From positions 1 through 36,292 of the forward strand of contig ONIQ01000029.1 of assembly GCA_900317925.1 (NCBI GenBank): a stretch of 36,292 nt of DNA, in the 5' to 3' direction. The notes beneath the pieces are model-generated. The model was not told the DNA's origin and made no database searches. It was given only the letters and a program-made list of their open reading frames with translations. Source of the DNA: an uncultured Bacteroidales bacterium (GTDB taxonomy: Bacteria > Bacteroidota > Bacteroidia > Bacteroidales > UBA932). The position numbers were made by a program, and so were the translations under genes. This document shows positions 1 to 9,407 of the stretch, in pieces; the first letter of the stretch is position 1, and each line of letters starts with the position of its first letter.

Positions 1-681
1 GGCAGCCAAGTGGGCGGCCATGTGGACAATACTGAGATTGTGGGTATCGTAAAAGATTTCAACTTCAAAAGCCTGCAGCACGCGATGGGGCCTCTTGTAC
101 TTTTGATCTGGGGTAAGACACAGTGGAGAAACTTCGGCGTGATGTATGTCAAGACGGCTCCAGAGAGCGACTTCAAGGAAATATCCAGCTACATCAAGGA
201 AGCGGTCTGTGCCTTTGACCCTACCCGCGAGCCGGACCAGGTAAGTGTGCGTCATCTGGACGAATGGATTGAGAATATGTACCAGAGCGAGCAGTCGCTG
301 GGGAAACTCATCACCATCGCCTCCTTCGTAGCCCTGTTGATTGCCATCATCGGTATCATCGGCCTGGTGTTCTTTGAGACGCAGTTCATCCGCAAAGAGA
401 TTGCCGTGCGGCGCGTCAATGGTGCCACGGTGGGAAGCATCTTGCAGATGATTAACAAGAAGTACTTGATCATGGCAGGTGCGAGCTTCGTGATTGCAGC
501 GCCGATAGCTTACTGGCTGATGACCGCCTGGCGCAAGGGTTTTGCCTACCAGGCGCCTATCCCTGCGTGGATATTCCTCGTTGCGCTGCTCGCCGTGGCT
601 GCCATCACCCTGGCTGTGGTCACGCTCCAAAGCTGGAGAGCGGCCAGTGCTAACCCTGTTGAATCGTTAAAGAATGAATAA
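1..681 (+). CDS. MacB/FtsX-type ABC transporter permease, C-terminal part (5' end outside window)
   Basis: The frame is open from the first base, so this is the 3' part of a larger gene. It encodes the tail of a periplasmic MacB-type domain followed by an FtsX domain. Three hydrophobic spans are visible: one near ASFVALLIAIIGIIGLVFF, one near YLIMAGASFVIAAPIAYWL, and one near the end. Between the first two lies the cytoplasmic loop RKEIAVRRVNGAT, the typical FtsX coupling segment that contacts the ATPase. The protein ends in ANPVESLKNE, the same tail found on the next permeases. It lies 21 bp upstream of the ATPase gene and is probably in the same transcript. Such permeases work in ATP-driven mechanotransmission or export across the envelope; the substrate cannot be told from sequence. 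Confidence 0.9.
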   Translation, partial: GSQVGGHVDNTEIVGIVKDFNFKSLQHAMGPLVLLIWGKTQWRNFGVMYVKTAPESDFKEISSYIKEAVCAFDPTREPDQVSVRHLDEWIENMYQSEQSLGKLITIASFVALLIAIIGIIGLVFFETQFIRKEIAVRRVNGATVGSILQMINKKYLIMAGASFVIAAPIAYWLMTAWRKGFAYQAPIPAWIFLVALLAVAAITLAVVTLQSWRAASANPVESLKNE

Positions 682-702
682 ACAACTAAATAACAACTCA
701 TT

Positions 703-1383
703 ATGATTAAAGTTTCCAACCTTTGCAAAGTCTTCCGCACGGAAGAAATCGAGACTACGGCTCTCAATGGTGTTTCCTTTGAAATCAAGGACGGCGAGTT
801 TGTTGCCATCATGGGCCCTTCCGGCTGCGGAAAATCCACGCTGCTGAATATCCTGGGCCTGCTAGACAATCCCACCAGCGGCTCCTATGAACTCCTGGGC
901 ACGGAAGTGGCCAATCTTAAGGAGAAGGAGCGCACCAAGTTCCGCAAGGGCAATATCGGCTTTGTGTTCCAGAGCTTCAACCTGATTGACGAACTGAATG
1001 TGTATGAGAATATTGAGCTGCCGCTGCGCTACCTGAACATCAGCGCCGCCGAGCGAAAGGCCAAAGTCACGGAGATTATGAAGCGCATGGCCATCAGCCA
1101 TCGCGCCCAGCACTTCCCGCAGCAGCTCTCCGGAGGCCAGCAGCAGCGCGTCGCCATCGCTCGCGCCGTCGTGGCAGGCCCGAAACTGATTCTGGCCGAT
1201 GAGCCCACTGGTAACCTCGACTCCAAGAATGGCAAGGAGGTGATGGACCTGCTGAAAGAGCTCAACGCCGAAGGCACCACCATTGTGATGGTGACTCACT
1301 CCCAGAAGGATGCGGCACAGGCCCAGAGGACAATTGACCTGTTTGACGGTCAGATAGTTTCAGATGTAAAGAATGAACTTTAA
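703..1383 (+). CDS. ABC transporter ATP-binding protein, LolD/MacB type
   Basis: This 226-residue protein is a complete stand-alone nucleotide-binding domain. Visible motifs are Walker [10 protein letters not shown] (about residues 38-46), the Q-loop in VFQSFNLI, the ABC signature LSGGQQQR, Walker [14 protein letters not shown] and the switch histidine in VTHS. The DEPTGNLDS form and the length are typical of the LolD/MacB/FtsE group, which powers FtsX-type permeases. It is the only ATPase among four permease genes, so it probably energises several of them. The ATG at 703 follows the upstream stop by 21 bp. The protein is expected on the cytoplasmic face of the inner membrane. Confidence 0.95.
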   Translation: MIKVSNLCKVFRTEEIETTALNGVSFEIKDGEFVAIMGPSGCGKSTLLNILGLLDNPTSGSYELLGTEVANLKEKERTKFRKGNIGFVFQSFNLIDELNVYENIELPLRYLNISAAERKAKVTEIMKRMAISHRAQHFPQQLSGGQQQRVAIARAVVAGPKLILADEPTGNLDSKNGKEVMDLLKELNAEGTTIVMVTHSQKDAAQAQRTIDLFDGQIVSDVKNEL

Positions 1384-1393
1384 GATATGGGAA

Positions 1394-1452
1394 TGCCCCT
1401 TGCAGATCCTTTTCATTAGTGTGTAGTTAGAAAACAAATCATACAAGGGGCA
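1394..1452. repeat. Inverted repeat in the gap between the ATPase and the next permease
   Basis: Within the 92-bp gap between the ATPase stop and the next permease, TGCCCCTTG (1394-1402) and CAAGGGGCA (1444-1452) form a perfect 9-bp inverted repeat with a 41-nt loop. A smaller imperfect hairpin (CAGACCC/GGGTTCTG) follows at about 1451-1468, just before the ATG at 1476. There is no T-run, so this is not an obvious terminator. It could be a structured intercistronic region limiting expression of the downstream permeases. The role is inferred only. Confidence 0.4.
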
Positions 1453-1475
1453 GACCCTTTGGGTTCTGCAAATAT

Positions 1476-3812
1476 ATGAAGAAAAACTCAGATATTCTAA
1501 TCAAAGTCCTCTCCCTGGGCATCGGGCTGGCCGTGGGCATCGTGCTCATTGCCAAGGTGTTCTTTGAGCTGAGTTACGACAGTTTCTACAAGGACATCGA
1601 CAGGGTGTATTGTATTCGCACCTGGTACTCACAACACGGGGACGAACACGATTACGGGCAAGTGAGCGGAGCCGTATCTGTGGGCTTCATGGAGGAGGTT
1701 CCCGGTGTCGAGGTGGGCACGCGAACAACGTATGTGTTCAACGGCGATACCTACCTGGATGCTGACGGCAATAAGCTAAAAGGAACCCTGGTCTGTGCCG
1801 ATACCTGCTTCTTCACGGTCTTCGACCGGCCGATACTTGCCGGTGATCCTTTGAAGGTATTGAGCAAGTGGGGCTGCGTGATGGTGAGCCGGAGCTTTGC
1901 GGAGAAGATGGGCGGCGTGCAGGAATGCATCGGTAAACAGATTGCGAATGCCGATATGGATGGCCTGAAGCTGACCATCGAGGGCGTTTTTGAAGACTTT
2001 CCGAAGAATGGCAGCCTGGACTATGACATCCTTCTGTCAATGGACACTTACGGCAAGCAGAGCACGGACAACTGGCTGGGCAATGACCGTTATAAAGGCT
2101 ATGTCAAACTGGCCCCCGGTGTAAATCCGAATACGCTCACCGATGCCATCCGCAAGATGCAGGAGGCGCACCAGCCGCTGGAGCAGATTGAGGCCCAGGG
2201 CATCAGCCTGCGGTATTTCCTTAGTCCTTTCAGCACGATGCACACGTCCTCCCCGGAGGTAAGGACGCAAGTAATCCTGCTGTCGATTGTTGCGGCGCTG
2301 CTGATTATCATCAGTTTGCTGAACTACATCCTCATCGTAATCTCCTCCATGGTGAAGCGTTCCAAGGAAGTGGGCGTGCGAAAGTGCTATGGCGCGGAAG
2401 GGAAGCATATCTATGGAATGCTGACAAAGGAAGCGCTGCTGCATATCATCCTCTCGCTGGCCCTTGCAGCCGTTATTATCTTCGCAGGCCGAAGCATCGT
2501 GGAGAACCTGCTGGGCGTGCCGTTCCAGACGCTGCTGGTGCCTCAGAGTATCATGGCCATCGCGGCGGTCCTGCTATTCGTTCTTGGCATATCCATCGTC
2601 GTTCCTGCAGAACTGTATCAGCGGATTCCAGTGTATGCAGCGCTGAAGAATTATACGGAGAATTCCCGCCGTTGGAAACTCGGCCTGCTGGGAGTCCAGG
2701 TGCTTATCAACGTGTTCTTGGTTGTGATGATGATTATCATCGGCCGGCAGTACCAGAAGGTGTCCAATGCCGATACTGGTTATGACTACAAGAACCTGTA
2801 CTACTTCGATCTGTTCGACGGTGACCGTCAGGCGCAGACCCGGGCCGTAGAAACGCTCCGGCGCCTTCCGGAGGTGACAGGCGTAGCAGCTACCTATAAC
2901 CTGCCGTATCTGGGCTCCAACGGAGACAATGTTTCCCTGCCCGATGATGACCGTGAACTGTTCAATATTGCCGACCAGTACGACTGCTCACCTGAATTCT
3001 ATGACCTGCTGAACATTCAGTTCGTTGAAGGCCGGGCACCCAGAGATTCCAGCGAGGTGGTTGTGGATGAGAAGTTTGTCCAGAAGATGGCCGAGTTCAC
3101 GGACTGGAGCGACGGAGCTGTGGGCAAGCAGGTGTTCATTACCGGACACGGCAAGAATGGTATGATGGACAAGGGTTATTTCACTATTTCCGGCGTGTAC
3201 AAGAGCTATCTCATCGGCAATCTGCAGGGTGTGGATGAGCGTCCGAGCGCCCTATTCTACGGCGAGATTGGCTCGATGTCATCGTGGATGCCGCACATCC
3301 TCTTCAAGATGCGTCCGGACGCGTTGGAGAAAGTGCACAACGCTTTGAACGGAGCGCTTCCCGACAAGGAAATCAACATTGTTTCTTACGCCGAGGAAAT
3401 GCGTGCCGCCTATGCAGATAGCAAGAAAATGCGCAATACGATGGCTCTGGGGGCCGTGTTCTCGCTGCTGATTGCGCTGCTGGGATTGATTGGCTTCATC
3501 AAGGATGAAAGTCTCCGGAGGTCAAAGGAAATGGCTGTGCGTAAGATCAATGGCGCCACTACGAGGGACATCCTGAGCGTATTTGCCAAAGACATTATGA
3601 AACTGTCCGCCGTGATGGCCGTCATCGCCTGCTTGGCAGCCTTCTTTGTGGCCCACAAGTGGCTGGAGCAGTTTGCCGAGAAGGTGTCGCTGAATCCGCT
3701 GTATTTCATCGGCGGAGCGGCCCTGGTGCTGCTGATTGTGCTGGGCGTGGTGGTGCTGAACTGTTTGAGGATTGCCCGGGCGAATCCGGTTGAGTCGCTA
3801 AAGAACGAGTAG
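1476..3812 (+). CDS. MacB/FtsX-type ABC transporter permease (double-length)
   Basis: This 778-residue inner-membrane protein has the two-module layout of Bacteroidota MacB-like permeases. There is an N-terminal membrane span (about residues 8-30), a periplasmic MacB-type core domain, and a first FtsX domain (about 265-385) with the coupling loop RSKEVGVRKCYGAEG. A fifth span (about 402-422) follows, then a second periplasmic domain and a second FtsX domain (about 655-778) with RRSKEMAVRKINGAT. It ends in ARANPVESLKNE. The N-terminus is short: the amphipathic LKxAxRNL-like segment that usually precedes the first span is absent, and an in-frame TAG at 1428-1430 prevents much upstream extension. 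The next permease starts 1 bp after its stop, so they are co-transcribed. Confidence 0.9.
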   Translation: MKKNSDILIKVLSLGIGLAVGIVLIAKVFFELSYDSFYKDIDRVYCIRTWYSQHGDEHDYGQVSGAVSVGFMEEVPGVEVGTRTTYVFNGDTYLDADGNKLKGTLVCADTCFFTVFDRPILAGDPLKVLSKWGCVMVSRSFAEKMGGVQECIGKQIANADMDGLKLTIEGVFEDFPKNGSLDYDILLSMDTYGKQSTDNWLGNDRYKGYVKLAPGVNPNTLTDAIRKMQEAHQPLEQIEAQGISLRYFLSPFSTMHTSSPEVRTQVILLSIVAALLIIISLLNYILIVISSMVKRSKEVGVRKCYGAEGKHIYGMLTKEALLHIILSLALAAVIIFAGRSIVENLLGVPFQTLLVPQSIMAIAAVLLFVLGISIVVPAELYQRIPVYAALKNYTENSRRWKLGLLGVQVLINVFLVVMMIIIGRQYQKVSNADTGYDYKNLYYFDLFDGDRQAQTRAVETLRRLPEVTGVAATYNLPYLGSNGDNVSLPDDDRELFNIADQYDCSPEFYDLLNIQFVEGRAPRDSSEVVVDEKFVQKMAEFTDWSDGAVGKQVFITGHGKNGMMDKGYFTISGVYKSYLIGNLQGVDERPSALFYGEIGSMSSWMPHILFKMRPDALEKVHNALNGALPDKEINIVSYAEEMRAAYADSKKMRNTMALGAVFSLLIALLGLIGFIKDESLRRSKEMAVRKINGATTRDILSVFAKDIMKLSAVMAVIACLAAFFVAHKWLEQFAEKVSLNPLYFIGGAALVLLIVLGVVVLNCLRIARANPVESLKNE

Positions 3813-3813
3813 T

Positions 3814-6192
3814 ATGAAAAGTTATCTGAAATTCCTATCCCGCAATAAACTCTACACCGCCATTGAGGCGGTGGGGCTGGTGATATCCATCGCCTTTGTC
3901 ATCCTGATTGGAAACTATGTCTGGCAGCAGTACAGCATTGCCCATGAAAATCCCATCGGTGACAGGGTGTATGCGGTGGGTAATGACCAGTATGTGGCGC
4001 TGTCCTGGTGGGACAAGGCCGAGTTTGATGCCAAGATTCCGGAGGCGGAGGCGGTCTGCCGCATCAGCAACCGGGAGGAAGACCAGGTCATCACCATCGG
4101 CACGTCCAAGATCCAGGGCACAATGACCCAGGTAGATCCGGAGTTCTTCGAGGTGTTCCCGAATTACCCGCTGCTGGAGGGAAGCCTTGAAGAGTATGGT
4201 CTGAAGGGGCATTGCCTGGTTTCCGAGTCTTTTGCCAGGAAGCACTTCACGGGCAGCCCTATCGGCAAGCAGCTTTCCATGGAGAATTACTTTGCCGGAG
4301 AGGAGACCTTCACCGTTTGCGGCGTGTATAAGGACTTTGTGGGGACGATGATGCCTTCTACGGACATTCTCTCCAATCCGGAGTACGATGCCTCATATTC
4401 ATCCGGGAAGATGAATCCCTTCAGTACGCTTGGGCAATACGTCACCCTCATCAAAGTAAAGGAGGGTACGGACCGGGAGGCCTTGACAAAGAAGGTGGAG
4501 GAGATTTGCAAGGGGAATTACGACGGGAGCTTCGTGAAGGCGACGCCCATCTATACGGTGCCGGAGTTGTATTTCAATCCGGAGCAGTGGATCTTCCACC
4601 GGGGCAACAAGAGTGTCCTGCAGATGCTGCTGGTGGTGGTACTCCTCCTGCTGGTATCGGCCATCTTCAATTATATCAACCTGAACCTGGCGCTGTCCGG
4701 CAAACGGGCGAAGGAAATGGCCACGCGCCGGCTCCTGGGTGCGCCGCAGGGCGCCATCGTCTGGAAATACATCGGCGAATCCATCCTGTTCACGGCGGTC
4801 TGCTTTGCGCTGGCTCTTCTGCTGGCTTGGGCGCTTCTGCCGATGATGAATGAGCTGCTGCTGAACGTAACTACGGATTCGGGCAATACCTGGATGTTTA
4901 TTCCGGTGACGCTGGGCCTGACGGCAAGCACGGTGGTCGCCTATGCCCTTACCATTGTGCTTATCGGAGCCCTGGTAGGTATTGCTCCGGCGCTATTTGC
5001 GTCCCGTTTTGCGCCTATCGACATTGTGCGGGGCACATTCCGCAGGCGCAGCAAGATGGTGTTCGGCAAAGTGTTCATCGTGTTCCAAAATGTCGTTTCT
5101 GTGGTGCTTATTGCGATGGCCATCCTGATGGAGGTGCAGCTGAACCACATGATGCACCGGCCGCTGAACGCCCGCAGCGAGGGACTGTATTCCCTGGGCT
5201 TCTATGCAAGGGATTACTCGGAGGTGGAGCCGCTGGTGGACCGCCTGAACCGTATTCCTGAGGTGAAGCGCGTGGCTTACGGCCGGGGATTCCCGGGACA
5301 AATGAATATGGGTTTTGGCTTCAAGACACCGGATGACAGGCATCCCCAGGCGCAGGTAATTATCTGCACGCCGGACTATTTTGATATGCTGGGGTTGAAA
5401 GTGGTGAAGGACTTCGGGACGCCGAGGGAGAATTCCGTCTGGATGTCGAAGTCTCTGGCCGATGAGGTGCAGCTGAGCGATAGCACGATGGCCTACTATG
5501 CCAGCAGGTTCCGGGTAAACGGAATCATGACGGAGTATGTAGGCGGCATTTTTGAGGATATTCCCACCTCTGACGCTACGGCTTCCAACCCGGCCAAGAA
5601 TTCGGCCATCGTAATGGCCCAGGCCAAGGATATCCTCTACGGAAACGGCCTGATGGTTGAGGTGGAGGGCGATTATAAGGCGGCTGACAGGGCTATTATG
5701 GAAGCCTATGCCGCTTACTCCGAGGAGAAGAACGGCACCTATGTTGAGCCTGCCCAGAACGGCTATATTATGGATGTCATCAACCTGCAGCTGGTTCCGG
5801 TGAAGATGGCGCTACGGCTGGTGGAGCTGTTCATGATTCTTTCCGTGCTGATAGCGCTGCTGGGCCTGCTGGCCATGAGCGCATACTATTCCGGAGAGAA
5901 CACCAAGGGCATAGCCGTGCGAAAGGTCTTTGGCAGCGATGTCTCGCGCGAGACCTGGCGGACGGTGAAGGATTATATGGTGCTGGTGGGCATTGCGGTT
6001 GTCATCGGCATTCCGGTGGCCGTATGGATGGCCGGAAGGTATCTGAGCCGCTATGCGTACAGGATTGACGGCTATTGGTGGATCTTCGTCCTGGCGGCCG
6101 TCATTGCCGTGGCGATAGCATTCGGGTCGGTGCTTTGGCAGACGCTGAAGGCCGCGAAGACCAATCCGGCGATAGAGTTGAAGAAAGAATAG
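3814..6192 (+). CDS. MacB/FtsX-type ABC transporter permease (double-length)
   Basis: This 792-residue permease has the same arrangement as its upstream neighbour: an N-terminal segment MKSYLKFLSRNKLYTAIEAV, a first membrane span, a periplasmic MacB-like domain, an FtsX domain with GKRAKEMATRRLLGAP, a second periplasmic domain and a final FtsX domain with TKGIAVRKVFGSD. The C-terminus AKTNPAIELKKE is a variant of the tail shared by all members of the block. Its ATG is one base after the stop of the preceding gene and its stop is two bases before the next start, indicating tight co-translation. It presumably pairs with the ATPase at 703-1383. Substrate is unknown; lipid, lipoprotein, peptide or drug export and pure mechanotransmission are all possible for this family. 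Confidence 0.9.
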   Translation: MKSYLKFLSRNKLYTAIEAVGLVISIAFVILIGNYVWQQYSIAHENPIGDRVYAVGNDQYVALSWWDKAEFDAKIPEAEAVCRISNREEDQVITIGTSKIQGTMTQVDPEFFEVFPNYPLLEGSLEEYGLKGHCLVSESFARKHFTGSPIGKQLSMENYFAGEETFTVCGVYKDFVGTMMPSTDILSNPEYDASYSSGKMNPFSTLGQYVTLIKVKEGTDREALTKKVEEICKGNYDGSFVKATPIYTVPELYFNPEQWIFHRGNKSVLQMLLVVVLLLLVSAIFNYINLNLALSGKRAKEMATRRLLGAPQGAIVWKYIGESILFTAVCFALALLLAWALLPMMNELLLNVTTDSGNTWMFIPVTLGLTASTVVAYALTIVLIGALVGIAPALFASRFAPIDIVRGTFRRRSKMVFGKVFIVFQNVVSVVLIAMAILMEVQLNHMMHRPLNARSEGLYSLGFYARDYSEVEPLVDRLNRIPEVKRVAYGRGFPGQMNMGFGFKTPDDRHPQAQVIICTPDYFDMLGLKVVKDFGTPRENSVWMSKSLADEVQLSDSTMAYYASRFRVNGIMTEYVGGIFEDIPTSDATASNPAKNSAIVMAQAKDILYGNGLMVEVEGDYKAADRAIMEAYAAYSEEKNGTYVEPAQNGYIMDVINLQLVPVKMALRLVELFMILSVLIALLGLLAMSAYYSGENTKGIAVRKVFGSDVSRETWRTVKDYMVLVGIAVVIGIPVAVWMAGRYLSRYAYRIDGYWWIFVLAAVIAVAIAFGSVLWQTLKAAKTNPAIELKKE

Positions 6193-6194
6193 CT

Positions 6195-8531
6195 ATGATA
6201 CTACGAAACCTAAAGAGCCTCATCCGCCGGTATCTGGTGGCGGTGGTCCTGAACTTCACCGGGCTGGTGGCGGCGCTGCTTGCCTTTGCCTTGATATTCC
6301 TGCAGGCAGACTATGAGTTGTCGTTCGACAAGTGCCATCCGACGGCCGACCGGGTGTTCCGGGCCGATAAGAAAGGCGATGAATCGCTGTTTAGGAATAT
6401 CCTACCGCGAGGCTTTGCTGATGATATCATCGGCTCGTCCACCCATATTGAGGCGGGATGTACGGTGATGCCTTTTATCGGGGAAATCTATTTTTCCGTG
6501 GCAGAGGACGGAAAGGACCCCGTTGGCTACAAGCGGGATCTGGTCTTCGTGTCGGAGCGTTTCATCGATGTGTTCGGCATCAAGATGATAGAGGGCGATT
6601 CCCATGCGCTAGAGGGCCCCAATTCCGTGATTATTCCTCGGTCGCTGGCGGAAAACCTGTTTCCTGGTGAGCGGGCGATTGGCAAGTTGCTGAAGACGGA
6701 TGCCAAGTATATGGAGATACCCCGTGAAATCACCGTGACCGGCGTATATGAGGACTTCCCGACGAACACGCAGCTGGGGAATGACCTGTACCTGACCGTC
6801 GGAGATGTCCAGAAAGGAAGTTACGGTGGAGCCAACTTCGTCTGTTATCTGCTGCTGGATGACACCGACAATGCGCAGGCTGTGGCCGATGAGTTCAACG
6901 CCCATTTCGACTTTCCTCCGCAGGGAGACTGGCTTACGCCCATCGAACTGGTACCGCTTACCAGCATCTACTTCCGAAACGAGGGTAATGTCTATAAGAG
7001 CGGCAGCCGTTCGCAGTTGCTTCTGCTCATTGCGATTGCAATCCTGATTCTGGGCATCGGCCTGATCAACTTCACCAATTTCTACGTGGCGCTTACTCCG
7101 CTGCGCATCCGGAGCGTGAACCTCCAGAAGATCCTGGGGTCATCGACACGAAGGCTGCGTGCCTTGGTTGTAGCGGAGGCGGTCATTTGGTGCATCTGCG
7201 CCTTTGTGGTGGCCGCCCTGCTGTTGGGGCCGGTTTCCGATGCGCTGCTGACCCGGGGCGTGCTGATGCAGTCTTTTACCTTCGGGAAGCATTGGGGCCT
7301 GCTGCTGTTCGTCGGGACAGTTGCAGTGGCTACCGGTATCATTGCCGGTATCTGGCCAGGCATCTATTCCACATCGGGCCAGCCGGCGATGATCCTGCGG
7401 GGCAACTATGGCCTGTCGGCCTCAGGCAAGAACCTCAGGACCATTCTGGTGGGCGTGCAGTTCGTTATTTCCACGGCGCTGCTCATCTTCGTGCTGTTCG
7501 TCCAGCGTCAGAGCAAATTTATGCAGGAGTATCCCTGCGGCTACAACAAGAATAACCTGGCGGTGGTGAACATCGGCGGCGAGAACGGCCGGGAGAAGGC
7601 CGACTGGCTGCGGGAACAGCTGTGTGCGCTGCCGGAGGTGAAGGACGTGGCCTACGCGAATGACCTCATTGGCGGCTCGGATACTTATATGACGGAGGGC
7701 GCGGATTTCGGAGACGGCCAGGTGTCAATGAGTATGATCTACTGCAGCTGGAATCTGCCACAGGTGCTGGGGCTGGAGCTGCTGGAAGGCAGGAATTTCA
7801 ATGAAGGCGAGTTCGGCCCCATCCTGTTCACGCAGGATCTCAAGGCGCACGGCGCTGCGATGGAGGTGTATGCCGATGAATTCGGCGACGGTGCACCGAT
7901 TGTGGGGTTCATCAAGAATGTGAATATCACTTCAATGCGCAAGGCCGATTCTCCGGTGGCGTTCCAGGTGCATACCCCAAAGGGGCACACCATGCCGTTC
8001 GCTTATCTCCGGCTGACGGAGGGGGCTGACCGCTTGGAGGCCACCGAGAAGATCCAGACCATCCTCCGGGATATGGACCCGACGATGCCGTTTGAGGTAC
8101 AGTTCTACGATGCTATCGGCAAGAACCTTTACAGCGGCGAGGAGCGCCTGCGGCTGGCCGTGTGGCTGTTCTCGCTGCTGGCGGTACTGCTCTCGCTGGT
8201 GGGTATTTGGGGCCAGGTGCTGATGGACGTGCAGTACAAGCGGATGGAGATTTCCGTAAAGCGTGTATTCGGGGCCGATATGGGGCAGATTACCTCGGAA
8301 GGACTGATGCTTTATCTGCGGACGGTAGCCATCTGTTATGTGATTGCGGCGCCCATCGGCTGGCTGGTGGTGAGGTATTACCTGCAGCAGTTCGCGCACC
8401 GGGTGGGCTTCATGCCGTCGGTGTTCCTTCTGGCGCTGGTGATTGTGGGAGTACTGTGTTCGGCCGTCGTGCTGTACCACTACCTCAAAACCGCCAGGAT
8501 GAATCCGGCAGAGACGCTGAAGAATGAATAA
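6195..8531 (+). CDS. MacB/FtsX-type ABC transporter permease (double-length)
   Basis: This 778-residue protein starts at the ATG at 6195 (MILRNLKSLIRRYLVAVVLN), two bases after the previous stop. A longer in-frame extension to 6075 would overlap the previous gene and lacks family similarity, so it was not used. Layout: N-terminal span, periplasmic domain, first FtsX domain with a degenerate coupling loop (RIRSVNLQKILGSS), second periplasmic domain, final FtsX domain with YKRMEISVKRVFGAD. The tail is ARMNPAETLKNE. The last 38 codons are closely matched by the partial gene at the right edge of the window on the other strand. This is the last gene of the exporter block. Confidence 0.9.
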   Translation: MILRNLKSLIRRYLVAVVLNFTGLVAALLAFALIFLQADYELSFDKCHPTADRVFRADKKGDESLFRNILPRGFADDIIGSSTHIEAGCTVMPFIGEIYFSVAEDGKDPVGYKRDLVFVSERFIDVFGIKMIEGDSHALEGPNSVIIPRSLAENLFPGERAIGKLLKTDAKYMEIPREITVTGVYEDFPTNTQLGNDLYLTVGDVQKGSYGGANFVCYLLLDDTDNAQAVADEFNAHFDFPPQGDWLTPIELVPLTSIYFRNEGNVYKSGSRSQLLLLIAIAILILGIGLINFTNFYVALTPLRIRSVNLQKILGSSTRRLRALVVAEAVIWCICAFVVAALLLGPVSDALLTRGVLMQSFTFGKHWGLLLFVGTVAVATGIIAGIWPGIYSTSGQPAMILRGNYGLSASGKNLRTILVGVQFVISTALLIFVLFVQRQSKFMQEYPCGYNKNNLAVVNIGGENGREKADWLREQLCALPEVKDVAYANDLIGGSDTYMTEGADFGDGQVSMSMIYCSWNLPQVLGLELLEGRNFNEGEFGPILFTQDLKAHGAAMEVYADEFGDGAPIVGFIKNVNITSMRKADSPVAFQVHTPKGHTMPFAYLRLTEGADRLEATEKIQTILRDMDPTMPFEVQFYDAIGKNLYSGEERLRLAVWLFSLLAVLLSLVGIWGQVLMDVQYKRMEISVKRVFGADMGQITSEGLMLYLRTVAICYVIAAPIGWLVVRYYLQQFAHRVGFMPSVFLLALVIVGVLCSAVVLYHYLKTARMNPAETLKNE

Positions 8532-8567
8532 TTGCCATTCAGATGCAAGGAATTGCGTTCTTGGGAT

Positions 8568-8575
8568 TATATTTG
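8568..8575 (+). promoter_or_regulatory. Possible Bacteroidota -7 box for the small lipoprotein gene
   Basis: TATATTTG fits the TAnnTTTG consensus and lies 18 bp before the ATG at 8594. No clear TTTG was found 19-21 bp upstream, so only the -7 element supports it. Confidence 0.4.
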
Positions 8576-8593
8576 TACAACAATTTGAATGAT

Positions 8594-9004
8594 ATGATGA
8601 GAAAGATCTTAAGTTTTGTTTGCGCGGCGCTGCTGGTGGCAGGGCTGTGCGGGTGTGAGAAGATAGATGTGAACAAGTTGGAAGGGACCTGGACTGAGCA
8701 ATATGACCCCACGGTCTTTGCGATGGATGGTTCCGTGGAGTACACCTTTGACGGGAACAATGGTTATCAGCTTCACGTATATGATGCCCTAAGCGGTGAA
8801 TCGCACGACTACAGCGGCCACTATGCCATCGACCTAATTAACAAGGGCACTATTACCATCAACCCGTCGATGTCTGACTTCAGTAATGTCACCTACAAGC
8901 TTGTTAAGCTGACGTCGAAGGAGATGGAATGGCAGAAGGAGGGTACGACCTATTCTGTCGGGACCTGGGGCTCTGATTACCGGCATTTTGTGAGGGGGAA
9001 GTAG
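8594..9004 (+). CDS. Small lipocalin-like lipoprotein, function unknown
   Basis: This 136-residue protein starts at ATG 8594 (MMRKILSFVCAALLVAGLCGC), which gives a clean lipoprotein signal peptide with a lipobox LCGC. An in-frame upstream start at 8543 would add 17 residues that disrupt the signal peptide and would begin upstream of the predicted -7 box, so it was rejected. The mature part begins with NKLEGTWTEQYDP, the pattern seen at the start of small lipocalin-like domains of Bacteroidota (a KLEGTW turn followed by beta strands). No catalytic motif is visible. A strong hairpin follows at 9046-9079. It is probably a periplasmic or outer-membrane-anchored lipoprotein; whether it is functionally linked to the exporter block upstream is unknown. 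Confidence 0.75.
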   Translation: MMRKILSFVCAALLVAGLCGCEKIDVNKLEGTWTEQYDPTVFAMDGSVEYTFDGNNGYQLHVYDALSGESHDYSGHYAIDLINKGTITINPSMSDFSNVTYKLVKLTSKEMEWQKEGTTYSVGTWGSDYRHFVRGK

Positions 9005-9047
9005 ATCCTTCGGCTTCGCTTCAGGGTGACATTCATTAGAATGACAG
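9004..9047. repeat. Degenerate copy of a widespread intergenic repeat
   Basis: The stretch directly after the lipoprotein stop contains CTTCGGCTTCGCTTCAGGGT followed by GACA and then AGAATGACA. This resembles the CCTTCGGCTTCGCTCAGGGTGACA-type intergenic element that recurs in many bacterial genomes. The match is from memory and was not searched. Confidence 0.4.
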
Positions 9048-9079
9048 AACTGCCGTCACGTTGAGGTGGCGGCAGTTCT
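9046..9079 (+). terminator. Strong hairpin, likely terminator after the lipoprotein gene
   Basis: AGAACTGCCGTCAC (9046-9059) pairs with GTGGCGGCAGTTCT (9066-9079) in a 14-bp stem with one G.U pair and a 6-nt loop. It is followed by an A/T-rich stretch with no clean T-run. Position after the lipoprotein stop suggests termination. Confidence 0.6.
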
Positions 9080-9407
9080 ATTATGCAAAAGGATTTATTT
9101 CTTGATCAGGACTATCCAACGACCGGTTTTGCATGAAGTTTTACTATAAGAATAATACTCTTCCTCCGCCGAAACGAAGTCCTCCACAGTCCCGTAGTCA
9201 TGCCAAAATAATGAGTGTACCAAAGAATAATTATCGGCATTTTCAATGATAAAAAACGCCATTCTATGATACTACATTCAAGTTTTTTTGGCAAACCAAA
9301 GAAAAATGCTTACATTTGTGGAGTACCCCGTGATGGGGTAGCTTGTGTTCTTTCAAATCACAGGATTTAGTTGTTGGATGGATGTTGACACAAGGAGCGC
9401 GAATCGT

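Noticed and set aside
6075-6194. Longer N-terminus for the third full-length permease
   Set aside because: It would overlap the preceding gene by over 100 bp and the added residues do not resemble a permease N-terminus; ATG 6195 fits the family and spacing.
9112-9294. 60-codon minus-strand frame in the gene-poor stretch
   Set aside because: No homology features, no promoter and biased composition; not distinguishable from chance.
9301-9380. Possible tRNA-like or attachment-site hairpin with TTCAAATC
   Set aside because: No acceptor or anticodon arms can be drawn around the hairpin; not a tRNA gene.
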